Counted from the first letter of the stretch, positions 54,455 through 63,410 are shown. The stretch is 64,000 nucleotides of DNA from Mycobacterium sp. Root265 (GCF_001428895.1 NZ_LMJA01000031.1:563010-627009); one strand, 5' to 3'. Numbers and translations: made by a program. Notes: generated by a model from the letters alone, not told the origin.

Positions 54455-54473
54455 CCATCGGCTCCGCCGATGG
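54455..54473. promoter_or_regulatory. Perfect 8-bp hairpin in divergent gap
   Basis: CCATCGGC-TCC-GCCGATGG between the ThDP decarboxylase and the alpha/beta hydrolase genes. It may be an operator; no U-run follows on either strand, so a terminator is unlikely. The gap 54303-54584 holds no gene. Confidence 0.35.
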
Positions 54474-54584
54474 GGATCTGGATTGGCTGTACCTATGGCC
54501 GCATCGCCAAACACGATTGGACGCCGCCGAATTGGCCCATCACGATGTGATCGTTCCCTCGTCGTTCATCGGAGCGTGTCCGTG

Positions 54585-55298
54585 ATGCCCACCCCGACCG
54601 TGGTTCTCGTGCACGGAGCCTTCACCGATGCCTCGTCCTACCAGCCGGTCACGAAGGGACTTCTGGACTCCGGCATCCCGGTGGTCGCCGTAGCCGTACC
54701 GAACCGCAGCCTGATCGGAGACGCTGCATTGGTTCGCGCCTTCGTGGAGACGATCGCGGGGTCGGTGCTGTTGGTCGGCCATTCCTATGGTGGAGCGGTC
54801 ATCACTGAGGCCGGCACCGCGTCCAACGTCGCGGCGCTGCTCTACCTCGCCGGATACGCGTTGACCGAGGGTGAAAGCGTTGCGCAGCTTCAAGGCCGGT
54901 TCCCTGACTCCGACCTTCCCGATGCACTGATTCAGACGCCGTTTCCGGCCACCGAGCACTCCACCGCCGGGATGGACGTGTCGGTGGACTCCTCGAAGTT
55001 CGCCTCGGTGCTGGCCGCGGACGTCGATCCCGGGGTCGCGTCGGTGCTCGCCGTGTCGCAGCGGCCCGTGACCGCCGCTGCGTTTGCCCAGCCCGCCACG
55101 ACGGCGGCCTGGCGGGCTCGCCCGACCTGGGCGGTCCTGTGCACGGCCGATCGCAGCATCCTGCCGCAGGTGCAGCACTTCGGCTACGAGCGTGCCGGTG
55201 CCACTATCCGCGAGGTCAACTCCTCGAATCTGGTGATGCTGTCTCAGCCCGCCGTGGTCGTCGACACGATCCGCGACATCGTGAGAGCCCTCGGCTGA
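54585..55298 (+). CDS. Alpha/beta hydrolase (salicylate-esterase/MES-like)
   Basis: 237 residues from ATG 54585 (MPTPTVVLVHGAFTDAS). Oxyanion HG (LVHGAF), nucleophile elbow LVGHSYGGAVIT, late Asp in LCTADRSILP; the usual C-terminal His is less clear (SNLVMLSQPAVVV), so its activity is not certain. Similar to small cytosolic esterases of the hydroxynitrile-lyase/MES type. Divergent from the ThDP decarboxylase, upstream of LysR-alsS-alsD. Confidence 0.75.
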   Translation: MPTPTVVLVHGAFTDASSYQPVTKGLLDSGIPVVAVAVPNRSLIGDAALVRAFVETIAGSVLLVGHSYGGAVITEAGTASNVAALLYLAGYALTEGESVAQLQGRFPDSDLPDALIQTPFPATEHSTAGMDVSVDSSKFASVLAADVDPGVASVLAVSQRPVTAAAFAQPATTAAWRARPTWAVLCTADRSILPQVQHFGYERAGATIREVNSSNLVMLSQPAVVVDTIRDIVRALG

Positions 55299-55398
55299 CG
55301 CGTCGGCAAACCTGCAGAAGCATCGTGACCCCCCGCTACCAGGAAACTTTGCCGTATGAGTAGCCACCAGTCATGATCATCGGGCATCGTGTCGGTTC

Positions 55399-56313
55399 AT
55401 GGAGTTGAGGACCCTGGAGTACTTCGTCGCCGTGGCCGACGAGGGCTCGTTCACCCGGGCCGCCCAGAAGTGCTTCATCACCCAACCCTCGATCAGCGCG
55501 CAGATACAGGGGCTGGAGCGCGAGCTCGGCGAGGCGCTGTTCGACCGGACCCAGCGCACCACGGCCCTCACCGACGCCGGTCAGGTGCTGTTGCCCTATG
55601 CACGGATGTGCATTCAGGCCGCCAACGACGCCAAGGCAGAGTTCTCCGCACGCGCCGGTTTGCTACGCGGCGAGTTTCGGATCGGGACGGGAGGGGGTGT
55701 GGAACACACCACGACCCCGATGTTGCTCGGCGCGCTTCGGAACGAGTATCCCGGCATCGATATCGTCGTCTCCGAGGCCACCAGCAAGCCACTGCTCGAC
55801 ATGGTGCTGCAGAACCAGCTGCACGCAGCCGTGATCGCCCGGCCCGCCGATGCGTTACCGGCCTCGATCAGCACCTCGCCGCTGTTCGTGGACGAGATCG
55901 TCGCGGTGTTCGACCCCTGTGCGTTCCCGCTCGGCGACAGTGACCCACTCGAACTCAGTGAGCTGGCCTGCCACCCGATCATCACCTACCCGCGCACCAG
56001 CGCGTTGCGGGCCAATATCGACCGGGTCGCGGCAGCGTCCGGCACCGAGGTCCTGGTCAACTGTGCGGCCAACGACGTGCGCCTGCAGGTCTCCTTCGCC
56101 CAGCAAGGGCTCGGAGTGGCGCTCAGCTCCCGCTGCGATCCCGCCCTCATTGGTTGCGGCCTCACCATCCGGCAGATCACCCCGCAGATCGAATTCGAGA
56201 AGATGCTCATCTGGCGCAACGACATTCCCGCGTCAGCGCCGTTGCGTGCGTTCCTTGCGCTTTGGAACACCACGGTGAACGTGGAGGAGACTTCGGGCCA
56301 CGTGTGTACGTGA
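55399..56313 (+). CDS. LysR family regulator (upstream of alsS-alsD)
   Basis: 304 residues starting MELRTLEYFVAVADEGSF. HTH AAQKCFITQPSISAQIQGLE, then a type-2 periplasmic-binding effector domain (FRIGTGGGVEHTTTPML, FAQQGLGVALSS). It precedes alsS in the same direction (232-nt gap) with a T-N11-A box ATAGG-N5-CCTAT in the gap, the position expected for an AlsR-like activator of acetoin genes. The effector is unknown; in Bacillus AlsR responds to acetate. Confidence 0.87.
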   Translation: MELRTLEYFVAVADEGSFTRAAQKCFITQPSISAQIQGLERELGEALFDRTQRTTALTDAGQVLLPYARMCIQAANDAKAEFSARAGLLRGEFRIGTGGGVEHTTTPMLLGALRNEYPGIDIVVSEATSKPLLDMVLQNQLHAAVIARPADALPASISTSPLFVDEIVAVFDPCAFPLGDSDPLELSELACHPIITYPRTSALRANIDRVAAASGTEVLVNCAANDVRLQVSFAQQGLGVALSSRCDPALIGCGLTIRQITPQIEFEKMLIWRNDIPASAPLRAFLALWNTTVNVEETSGHVCT

Positions 56314-56375
56314 TTCCAGCTGGCCGCCGAGGATCGGCGACCCCGGTCACGCAGCATCGCAACGGATTCGGACGC

Positions 56376-56390
56376 ATAGGTCTCGCCTAT
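56376..56390. promoter_or_regulatory. LysR binding site candidate upstream of alsS (ATAGG-N5-CCTAT)
   Basis: ATAGG-TCTCG-CCTAT, perfect arms, with T56377 and A56389 in T-N11-A spacing; 156 nt before the alsS start. Arms are identical to the site at 8568-8582 next to the other LysR gene. Confidence 0.65.
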
Positions 56391-56545
56391 GGAGTCGCGT
56401 CGAAGAACCAATTGGACGCATCGGCACCGTCCACGCGAGGCTGCAGTCGACTCCTAGAAACATGTCTCGGCGAGCAGCGCGTGCCGACACGCCGAGTAGT
56501 CACGGACGCCCCCGCACCTCGACTTCACACGACGAAGGACGACAC

Positions 56546-58219
56546 ATGACCAGCGACCGCTCCACCCGCAGCGCCCAGCGCATCGTCGACGTGCTCACCG
56601 CCTACGAGGTGCCCTACGTGTTCGGCGTGCCGGGGGCAAAGATCGACGCCGTCTACGACGCCCTGGTCGACGGGGGGCCTGAACTGGTCGTGTGTCGCCA
56701 CGAACAGAACGCGGCCTTCATGGCCGGTGCCATCGGCAGACTCACCGGCACACCAGGTGTCGTGCTGGTCACCTCCGGTCCTGGCACCACCAACCTGGCC
56801 ACCGGACTGCTCACCGCCAACACCGAGCAAGACCCCGTCGTGGCCCTGTGCGGCGCCGTGGGCCGGGCAGATCGACTCAAGCGGACCCACCAGTCGATGG
56901 ATGCCGCCGCGTTCCTCACGACGGTGACCAAACACACCGGCGAGGTCAACGACGCCGACAACGCCGCCGAAGCCACTGTCGGCGCCTTTCGCGCCGCGCT
57001 CACCGAGCCTCAGGGCGCCGCCGCGCTGGTGCTTCCCGCCGATGTGCTCAGTGCCCCCACTGCAGCAGCCATCACCACGCGACACCCGGTACCGGCATTG
57101 GCCGGCGCCCCCATCACCGGGATCCGCGCGGCCGCCGACCTCATCACGGCCGCCAAACGACCGGTCCTCCTGGTGGGCGTTCGAGGTGCGGCACCCGAGG
57201 CTTGCGAAGCGGTGCGCGCTCTCGTGTCCGCCACCGAGCTACCCGTCGTCGAGACGTTCCAGGGCGCCGGCGTCATCTCCCGAGACCTCGAATCGCACTA
57301 CCTGGGACGCGTCGGATTGTTCCGCAATCAACCCGGCGACATCCTCGTCTCCCAAGCCGATGTCCTGATCACCATCGGCTACGACGCCGTCGAATACGAC
57401 CCGGGCCTGTGGAACGACGACCCGGCCCGCACCGTCATCCACATCGACTCCCTGCCCGCCGGCATCGACATCCACTATCAGCCCGTCAGCGAGCTACGCG
57501 GCAACATCGCCGACACACTGGTCGAACTCACCCGGCTGCTGTCCGGAATGACACTCGCCGACACCTATGTCGACGACATCGCTCGTCAGCGTCAGTCGCT
57601 GACCGACATCGACACCACCGAACGCGCGATACCCGCCACGACAGCGGGACTCAACCCCACCGCCGTCGTGCTGGCGCTGCGGGAACACCTCGACGACGAG
57701 GCCACCATTGCCTGTGACGTCGGCTCGGTATACATCTACATGGCGCGACACTTTCGGGTCTACGAACCCCGGCGTCTGCTGTTCTCCAACGGCCAGCAGA
57801 CCCTCGGCGTAGCGCTGCCGTGGGCGATGGCAGCTGCGCTGGTGCGTCCCGGCACACCCGTCGTGTCCATCTCCGGGGACGGCGGGTTCCTGTTCTCCGC
57901 GCAAGAACTCGAAACCGCGGCGCGACTGGGCCTCAACCTCACTCACATCATCCTGCGCGACAACACCTACGACATGGTCGGCTTCCAAGAAGTCCTCAAG
58001 TACGGCCGCAAGTCGGGCGTACAACTGGGTGACTACGACATCACCAATTACGCAGCAGCTTTCGGCGCCCGCGGCTACCGGGTCGGCTCACTCGACGAGT
58101 TCGCCTCCACGCTGGCGCAGGCCCTCGGCGAGGACGGGCCGTCGGTGATCGACGTCCCCGTCGACTACAGCAGGAACACACATCTGGCCGCGCACCTGCA
58201 CGACGACAGCTTCGAGTGA
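56546..58219 (+). CDS. alsS: Catabolic acetolactate synthase AlsS
   Basis: 557 residues from ATG 56546 (RBS GAAGGAC). AlsS-type segments: VFGVPGAKIDAVYDALV, VCRHEQNAAFMAGAIGR with the ThDP Glu, RTHQSMDAAAFL, LGRVGLFRNQPGD, LTIGYDAVEYDPGLW, SNGQQTLGVALPWAM, and GDGGFLFSAQELETA...NTYDMVGF. The RVGLFRNQPGD block marks the FAD-independent catabolic form, not the biosynthetic IlvB. It condenses two pyruvates to acetolactate. Followed at 11 nt by the decarboxylase AlsD. Confidence 0.92.
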   Translation: MTSDRSTRSAQRIVDVLTAYEVPYVFGVPGAKIDAVYDALVDGGPELVVCRHEQNAAFMAGAIGRLTGTPGVVLVTSGPGTTNLATGLLTANTEQDPVVALCGAVGRADRLKRTHQSMDAAAFLTTVTKHTGEVNDADNAAEATVGAFRAALTEPQGAAALVLPADVLSAPTAAAITTRHPVPALAGAPITGIRAAADLITAAKRPVLLVGVRGAAPEACEAVRALVSATELPVVETFQGAGVISRDLESHYLGRVGLFRNQPGDILVSQADVLITIGYDAVEYDPGLWNDDPARTVIHIDSLPAGIDIHYQPVSELRGNIADTLVELTRLLSGMTLADTYVDDIARQRQSLTDIDTTERAIPATTAGLNPTAVVLALREHLDDEATIACDVGSVYIYMARHFRVYEPRRLLFSNGQQTLGVALPWAMAAALVRPGTPVVSISGDGGFLFSAQELETAARLGLNLTHIILRDNTYDMVGFQEVLKYGRKSGVQLGDYDITNYAAAFGARGYRVGSLDEFASTLAQALGEDGPSVIDVPVDYSRNTHLAAHLHDDSFE

Positions 58220-58229
58220 CGGCAACCCC

Positions 58230-59033
58230 ATGACGTCACGACACGGCCCCCTCGACCAGTTCGCCACATGGGCGCGCAAGGTCATCGCCCACCACAGTGC
58301 GACAGTTACCGGCGATCCGCGAAGTGCTGAGGTGTTCCAGTCCTCGACCATGAGCGCGCTGCTGGACGGCGTCTACGACGGCGACATCACCATCGAGGAA
58401 CTGTTGCGCCACGGCGACTTCGGCCTTGGCACCTTCAACCGTCTCGATGGCGAAATGATCATCCTCGACGGCGTGTGCTACCACCTGCGGGCCGACGGCA
58501 GCGCGACCGTGGCGAACCGTACCGACCGCTCGCCGTTCGCGGCGGTCACCCATTTCACGCACAGCACCACCCGCACCGTCGACGTCCCCACCAGCCGGCC
58601 GGATGTTCTTGCGCTGATCGATCGGACGGTGGAGAGCCCCAACCTGATCTACGCGGTCCGGGTCACCGGTGCGCTCTCGAATGTGCGCACCCGCACCGTC
58701 AGGGCCCAGACACCGCCCTATCCCCCGCTGACCGAGGCCAGCGACGGTCAGGCCGAAAAGACATTCGACCACGTGAATGGTGTTCTCGTCGGTTTCCGCA
58801 CACCGGATTTCGAGCAGGGCATCTCGGTGGCCGGCTATCACCTGCACTTCCTCGACGACGAACGCACCAGCGGAGGTCACGTCCTCGACTTCACCCTGGA
58901 CGCCGGGCACATCGCCATCAGCACCGCCTCGGAACTACACCTGCGCCTGCCGACATCCGGAGCATTCCTGCACGCCGATCTCGTCGGCGAGGATGTCTCG
59001 GCGCAGATCCACCACGCAGAGGGAGGTGACTGA
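58230..59033 (+). CDS. alsD: Alpha-acetolactate decarboxylase AlsD/BudA
   Basis: 267 residues. Acetolactate decarboxylase features: VFQSSTMSALLDGVYDG, LRHGDFGLGTFNRLDGEMI, LDGVCYHLRADG and the zinc ligands in GYHLHFLDDERTSGGHVLD (two His in HxH and a later His). Converts acetolactate to acetoin. With alsS it completes pyruvate-to-acetoin synthesis, a route not expected in mycobacteria. Confidence 0.92.
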   Translation: MTSRHGPLDQFATWARKVIAHHSATVTGDPRSAEVFQSSTMSALLDGVYDGDITIEELLRHGDFGLGTFNRLDGEMIILDGVCYHLRADGSATVANRTDRSPFAAVTHFTHSTTRTVDVPTSRPDVLALIDRTVESPNLIYAVRVTGALSNVRTRTVRAQTPPYPPLTEASDGQAEKTFDHVNGVLVGFRTPDFEQGISVAGYHLHFLDDERTSGGHVLDFTLDAGHIAISTASELHLRLPTSGAFLHADLVGEDVSAQIHHAEGGD

Positions 59034-59223
59034 TCCACGGGCAGCGTTGCACCCGTCGTCTTCCGCGCGAAGCGCACCAGCGGCGCGCGGTGATCTGGTT
59101 GTTGACCGTCGTCGCCCGAGATGCAGACGGCACTGCTCCGCGTGGGCCTCGGTACAGCGGTGACGCGGTGAGCCCGCCAATCTCGTTGGCAACGGCCAAC
59201 ACCAACATGAACGGAGCCTTCTC

Positions 59224-59538
59224 GTGCCTGACATCAACGAATCCCCGCGCGGCGCCGCTCGGCAATTCACTCCAGAGCTGGCCGATCTCGTCGATTCGCC
59301 TCTCTACAACAAAGTCTGGAACGACGATCGGCTGAGCCCTCGCGACCGCAGCATCGCCACCCTGAGTGCGCTCATCGCGCTCTACCGACCCGACGAACTG
59401 CGGGCACACCTGCGGCGCGGTGTCGACAACGGACTGACCACGGACGAGATATCAGCGTTGATCACACACCTGGCCTTCTACGCGGGGTTCCCCGCGGCGA
59501 TCTCCGCTTCGGTGGTCGCCGCGGACACGTTGCTCTGA
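59224..59538 (+). CDS. Carboxymuconolactone-decarboxylase/AhpD-like protein
   Basis: 104 residues from a GTG with GGAG upstream. Helical segments ARQFTPELADLVDSPLYNKVW, LSPRDRSIATLSALIAL and HLRRGVDNGLTTDEISALITHLAFYAGFPAA match the CMD/AhpD fold. The CxxC of active AhpD peroxidase is absent, so a decarboxylase/isomerase-like or unknown role is more likely. It follows alsD by 190 nt and may share its transcription. Confidence 0.8.
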   Translation: MPDINESPRGAARQFTPELADLVDSPLYNKVWNDDRLSPRDRSIATLSALIALYRPDELRAHLRRGVDNGLTTDEISALITHLAFYAGFPAAISASVVAADTLL

Positions 59539-59652
59539 GCCGGCTTGCTGTGGGTCATGGCGCAGTCACCTCGGAATGGTTGGCGGCAGGGGCACCGGCC
59601 GCGGCAGTGACGGAGACGACCAGCGGGACAGACCGATTACCCGCAGCTAAAA

Positions 59653-59668
59653 GTTAACAGTTATTAAC
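59653..59668. promoter_or_regulatory. Inverted repeat GTTAA-N6-TTAAC
   Basis: Perfect 5-base arms in an AT-rich patch 137 nt before the promoter at 59805. Possible second operator for the region; its owner is unknown. Confidence 0.3.
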
Positions 59669-59804
59669 GCATAAGGAATGGGGCCGACCCGGAATCAAGG
59701 TCAAATGGTCGGCATGCATCAGTGGAGCAGGGAACGAAATGACTGCTATATCGCCCATGTACGTGAAGACTCAGCACAGATCCGGGAATCCCGGCAACAC
59801 AGTG

Positions 59805-59849
59805 TTGACAACGTCACACAACGTGCCTAGGTTAATGTTGAGTCACATT
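59805..59849 (+). promoter_or_regulatory. SigA-type promoter TTGACA-N17-TAGGTT with AATGT-N6-ACATT operator
   Basis: -35 TTGACA at 59805-59810, -10 TAGGTT at 59828-59833 (17-nt spacer), then AATGT-TGAGTC-ACATT at 59834-59849 placed across the start site. The architecture matches 63521-63565 base for base in layout. The downstream gene is the MFS at 60281, giving a leader of about 430 nt. Confidence 0.7.
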
Positions 59850-60280
59850 CGCAGAGCAACCGGCCGCGGCAGGTCGACGTTCGACGGCGAGCCGGCGTTC
59901 GTGCTACCTCGCCGAGGGTTCGCTGCGGACAGCGCCTCGTAGGCCGCGGCCAGGTGCACGCGACAGCAGGCGGCGGAAGAACCTACAGAAATATCCCCGA
60001 ATCGCAGGAGGCTACGGCAAGTAGAGACTCGGTCTCCGACGACTTCTCAACGCGCACAGACGAATCCCACACATTCGCCGTGTCACTGATCCGACGCGCC
60101 ATACCTGGAGCAGCCGGGCCGCGTCGTCGTGGCAGATCCCGTTAGTGGTACCGCGCCGCAAGCTTTACCGCACAACCGGACACCGCCTACTCCTCAGCGT
60201 CAGAACAACCGACCGTACCCGGGTCAACTCAGCAGCCACGACCTCGCAGATCTGCATACCATTGGAAAAGGAGCAGCTTT

Positions 60281-61720
60281 ATGTCTCTACGCGATTCCCA
60301 TGCCCCCTCGCGTGTTGCATCCGCTGACCAGCGCGCACGCGCAGGCGCGATTCTTGCTGCAGTGATCGCATGCGTAGCCGCATTCAAGGGTTTGAACGAG
60401 TCTGTTACTCCACCGGCGCTTCCGATCCTGCAGGAACAATTCCAAGTTCCCGGATCGACAATCTCTTGGGTAATCACAGGCGTACTTCTCACCGGGACCA
60501 TCGCGACGCCCATCGTCAGCCGACTGGGCGAGGTCTGGGACAAACGCCGAGCCCTTCTCGGCGTGCTCACGATCGTCTCGATAGGGACACTGATGTCGGC
60601 CCTATCGGTGTCAATAGAGATGCTCATCATCGGTCAGTTACTTCAGGGCGTTGGCTTGAGCTCCGTTCCGCTGGCTCTTGGCATCATTCGTGACACCCAG
60701 ACCGAAGCTCGAACCAAGTCGGCGAACGGCATTCTGGTCGGAGCGATCTTCGGCAGTACGGCCGTCGGAACGATGGTTGCCGGGCCAATCGCTGACCACC
60801 TGTCCTACCGATGGTTGTTCTGGGTTCCGTTCATTGCATTGATTGCGTGCATGGCGGCAGTCTGGGCGTTCGTTCCTCGCTCAGTGAAGGCCGGCAGGGA
60901 GCGGCCGGGTATCGATGTCGCCGGTGGTGTCCTGTTGGCGTTCGGCCTCGCGTGCATCCTGCTCGCACTGACCTTCGCGCCGAGCTGGGGATGGCTGTCA
61001 CCCAAGCTTCTCCTGCTCTTCGCGACTGGGCTCGTGGGGCTTGCGTTCTTCATTCGCCTCGAACTCACAGTTGACGACCCTCTCATCGACCTCCGGCTGA
61101 TGCGCAGTTTCACCGTCGTAGCGGCTTCGGGACTGATGTTCCTCGCCGGCTACTGCATCAACGCGACTCTCATCAGTGTTCCTATTCAGACCCAGCTGCC
61201 CGAGTCAACCGGCTACGGTCTGGGCCAGTCGGCGACTGTCACTTCCGTCATCCTGGTATTCACCATGATGATCGGGCTGATGGCACCGCTGATTTCCGTG
61301 CTGGACCGAGTCATCGGCTCCAGGTTCGCTTCGTCGATCGGCCCGATCGGGATCCTGAGTGGCGCTGTTCTGATGCTTGTAGTCGGACAGCGAGGGAGCA
61401 TCGTGATCATTCTGGTCTCCACATTGCTGGTCAACTTCGGTATAGCGGTATCGATGACTCAATCACTGAATCTTGTCGTGACCGGTGTGCCGGCGGACAA
61501 AGTGACTGAGTTCAATGGCCTCAACTTCGCGATCCAGGCAGTCGCAGGAACTATCGGCGCTCAGGTATCCGGCGCTGTCCTCACCGTCGACGGAGTTGAT
61601 GCAGGGGCGCCACCGCCATGGAGCGGGTTCGCCATTTCGTGGGGCCTCTCCGGTGCCATCGCGGTTGTCGCCCTCATGCTTGTGCTGGCGGTACGAGCTC
61701 CGAAGGTCTCACCGCTGTAG
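60281..61720 (+). CDS. MFS transporter (drug-exporter type)
   Basis: 479 residues with AAGGAG upstream. 12-14 hydrophobic segments; ALPILQEQFQVPGSTISWVI, motif A-like RLGEVWDKRRALLG, SVPLALGIIRDTQTEAR and GAIFGSTAVGTMVAGPIAD (motif C region). It begins a segment of lower-GC looking sequence. The promoter at 59805 carries the same operator as the LLM gene at 63583, suggesting export or uptake of the compound that LLM enzyme handles. Confidence 0.85.
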   Translation: MSLRDSHAPSRVASADQRARAGAILAAVIACVAAFKGLNESVTPPALPILQEQFQVPGSTISWVITGVLLTGTIATPIVSRLGEVWDKRRALLGVLTIVSIGTLMSALSVSIEMLIIGQLLQGVGLSSVPLALGIIRDTQTEARTKSANGILVGAIFGSTAVGTMVAGPIADHLSYRWLFWVPFIALIACMAAVWAFVPRSVKAGRERPGIDVAGGVLLAFGLACILLALTFAPSWGWLSPKLLLLFATGLVGLAFFIRLELTVDDPLIDLRLMRSFTVVAASGLMFLAGYCINATLISVPIQTQLPESTGYGLGQSATVTSVILVFTMMIGLMAPLISVLDRVIGSRFASSIGPIGILSGAVLMLVVGQRGSIVIILVSTLLVNFGIAVSMTQSLNLVVTGVPADKVTEFNGLNFAIQAVAGTIGAQVSGAVLTVDGVDAGAPPPWSGFAISWGLSGAIAVVALMLVLAVRAPKVSPL

Positions 61721-61794
61721 CCGCTGTCGAAACCACGAAACTCTGCGGCGCATTCGGCGTTTGAGCGGACCCGCCCCCAGGTCACTTAACACCA

Positions 61795-62556
61795 TCAGGT
61801 GATGGTCAGACCACCGTCGACTGCGAGTGTCTGCCCCGTGACGAAAGCGCCGGCGGCCGAGGCCATCCATACGGCCGTCGCGGCCAGCTCGACCGGTTCA
61901 CCGGTGCGGCCGAGGATCACCCGTGGCATCTGAGCGTCTAGGTAACCGGGCTTGTAGGAGTCGGTCATTTCTGATCGGAAGAATCCCGGAGCGAGTGCGT
62001 TGACGCGGATTCCCTTGCGAGACCCCCACTGCTGTGCGAGGTCACGGGTCAATCCGATTACAGCAGCCTTCGACGCGGCATAGGCAGCCTGGGGCAGACC
62101 GGCGGTGGTGATGCCGAGGACACTGGCGATGTTGATGACCGATGAACCAGGCTGCATGACCCGACCGCAGGCCTGCGCCATCCAGTAGGACCCGTGCAGG
62201 TTGACATCGACTACCCGGCGGAACTCGTCCGGGGTCTCGCGGGTAGCCGGCACCGCGGTGCCGACACCAGCATTGTTGATCAACACATCGACCTTGCCGA
62301 ACTCGGCCACGGTTGCGTCCACCAAAGCCTGGCAGGAAGCCGGATCGGCGACATCCGTGCGCACAGGCAACGCTTTACGGCCAGCCGCAGAAACCAGCTC
62401 CGAGGTGCGGGCGAGCCCATCGATGCGGCGTGCGCCGAGTGCGACATCAGCTCCGGCTTCGGCCATCGCCTGCGCGAATGCCACCCCAAGGCCCGAGGAT
62501 GCACCGGTGACAATGACAACCTTGCCGTCGAGTCGAAACAGATCGAGAACACTCAC
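61795..62556 (-). CDS. Short-chain dehydrogenase/reductase (FabG-like)
   Basis: 253 residues from GTG 62556 with AAAGGAG upstream. Motifs: VTGASSGLGVA, NNAGVGTA, INIASVLG with Ser, YAASKAAVIGL, and TLAVDGGLTIT at the C-terminus. Typical classical SDR oxidoreductase. It lies between the MFS gene (convergent) and the TetR gene, on the same strand as TetR (197-nt gap), and may belong to the same regulon. Confidence 0.88.
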   Translation of the reverse strand: MSVLDLFRLDGKVVIVTGASSGLGVAFAQAMAEAGADVALGARRIDGLARTSELVSAAGRKALPVRTDVADPASCQALVDATVAEFGKVDVLINNAGVGTAVPATRETPDEFRRVVDVNLHGSYWMAQACGRVMQPGSSVINIASVLGITTAGLPQAAYAASKAAVIGLTRDLAQQWGSRKGIRVNALAPGFFRSEMTDSYKPGYLDAQMPRVILGRTGEPVELAATAVWMASAAGAFVTGQTLAVDGGLTIT

Positions 62557-62752
62557 GATGGCTCCTTTGTTTGCCCGCGGCCGGCCATACAGGCACACCG
62601 CGTGGGTTCATTGCGCTCCAGAGGACACGGGCGTCAGCAACCAGCATAACCGCCTTTCCTCCTGGAAATTTGGAGTGCCAGAGGGTGATTGGGATATTGG
62701 AAGAGCCGACCGGACAGCGACGAGTGCATTTCCGACCAGCACCTGTCCAGTT

Positions 62753-63376
62753 CTATCCGAGGCCGGTCAGCGCTCGAATCGACGCGGTCGACATCATCAC
62801 GACGATCTCTTCTTGGTCCAGTCCCTTGTTCAAAGTCGCCACCGAGTTGAGCATCGAGAACACCGCCTGCGTCAACAGGCGGACCTGTGGTTCGGACAGG
62901 TCTGGGCGTAGCCGGAGGACAACCAGAATCCATTCGTGCGCATATAGGTTCATCTCACGTCGAATCCGTCGCTGATCCGATACGGGAACGGCGTGCTCGT
63001 TCTTCAGGAAGATCAGCGTTCTCGGCGGGCCGGTTATCACCGATCTGACATGAAGGTCGACCATTGCCGCCAGCGCGGCGCCAGGATCCGATTCCGCGGC
63101 AGCGGTCGCCCGAGCGAACCGATGAAGCTCCTGTAGCCCCTCTTCGACCACCGCGATGAGCAACGCCTGCTTGTTCTGGAAGTGTCTATACAGACCTGGG
63201 CCGGAAATACCCGCCTCCGTCGCCACCATGCCGACCGTAACCGAGTCGTACGGGTGGCGCAGGAACAGCTCGGCGGCAGCATCGAGAAGCAGCTTCCGGC
63301 GCGAGCCACGGGGATGCGGATCACTCGTCCGCATGAGCGGGGCATCAGTCCCGATGGATGCTGCCGACGTTGCCAT
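62753..63376 (-). CDS. TetR family transcriptional regulator
   Basis: 207 residues from ATG 63376, preferred for GGAAGGG upstream; another ATG at 63400 lies inside the palindrome CTGCAT-N4-ATGCAG and has no ribosome-binding site. HTH DSVTVGMVATEAGISGPGLYRHFQN and helical C-terminal domain (VDLHVRSVITGPPRTLIFLKNEH). Divergent from the LLM gene at 63583 and close to the MFS/SDR genes; most likely the repressor that reads AATGT-N6-ACATT. Confidence 0.86.
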   Translation of the reverse strand: MATSAASIGTDAPLMRTSDPHPRGSRRKLLLDAAAELFLRHPYDSVTVGMVATEAGISGPGLYRHFQNKQALLIAVVEEGLQELHRFARATAAAESDPGAALAAMVDLHVRSVITGPPRTLIFLKNEHAVPVSDQRRIRREMNLYAHEWILVVLRLRPDLSEPQVRLLTQAVFSMLNSVATLNKGLDQEEIVVMMSTASIRALTGLG

Positions 63377-63394
63377 AAGCGCCTGCCCTTCCGT

Positions 63395-63410
63395 CTGCAT
63401 GTTTATGCAG
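63395..63410. promoter_or_regulatory. Palindrome CTGCAT-N4-ATGCAG before TetR
   Basis: Perfect 6-base arms with GTTT centre, 19 nt upstream of the preferred TetR start, near TACGTTAACAT at 63418-63428 which resembles the -10/operator junction of the LLM promoter. Could serve autoregulation. Confidence 0.35.

Larger units (their letters stand above)
59539..60280. other. 742-bp gene-poor region, lower GC
   Basis: No convincing coding region; open frames of 60-80 codons lack a ribosome-binding site and family signatures. It holds a dyad GTTAA-N6-TTAAC at 59653-59668 and a strong promoter/operator at 59805-59849, then about 430 nt of leader before the MFS gene, ended by AAGGAG at the MFS start. 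The composition looks more AT-rich than its neighbours by eye, suggesting recent acquisition. Confidence 0.6.

Noticed and set aside
56299-56312. Perfect palindrome CACGT-N4-ACGTG
   Set aside because: Lies at the end of the LysR coding region and into its stop codon, no U-run and no promoter nearby; more likely coding coincidence than a terminator or operator.
59739-60145. Short open frames of 60-70 codons in the gap before the MFS gene
   Set aside because: One runs through the promoter/operator and none has a ribosome-binding site or family signature.
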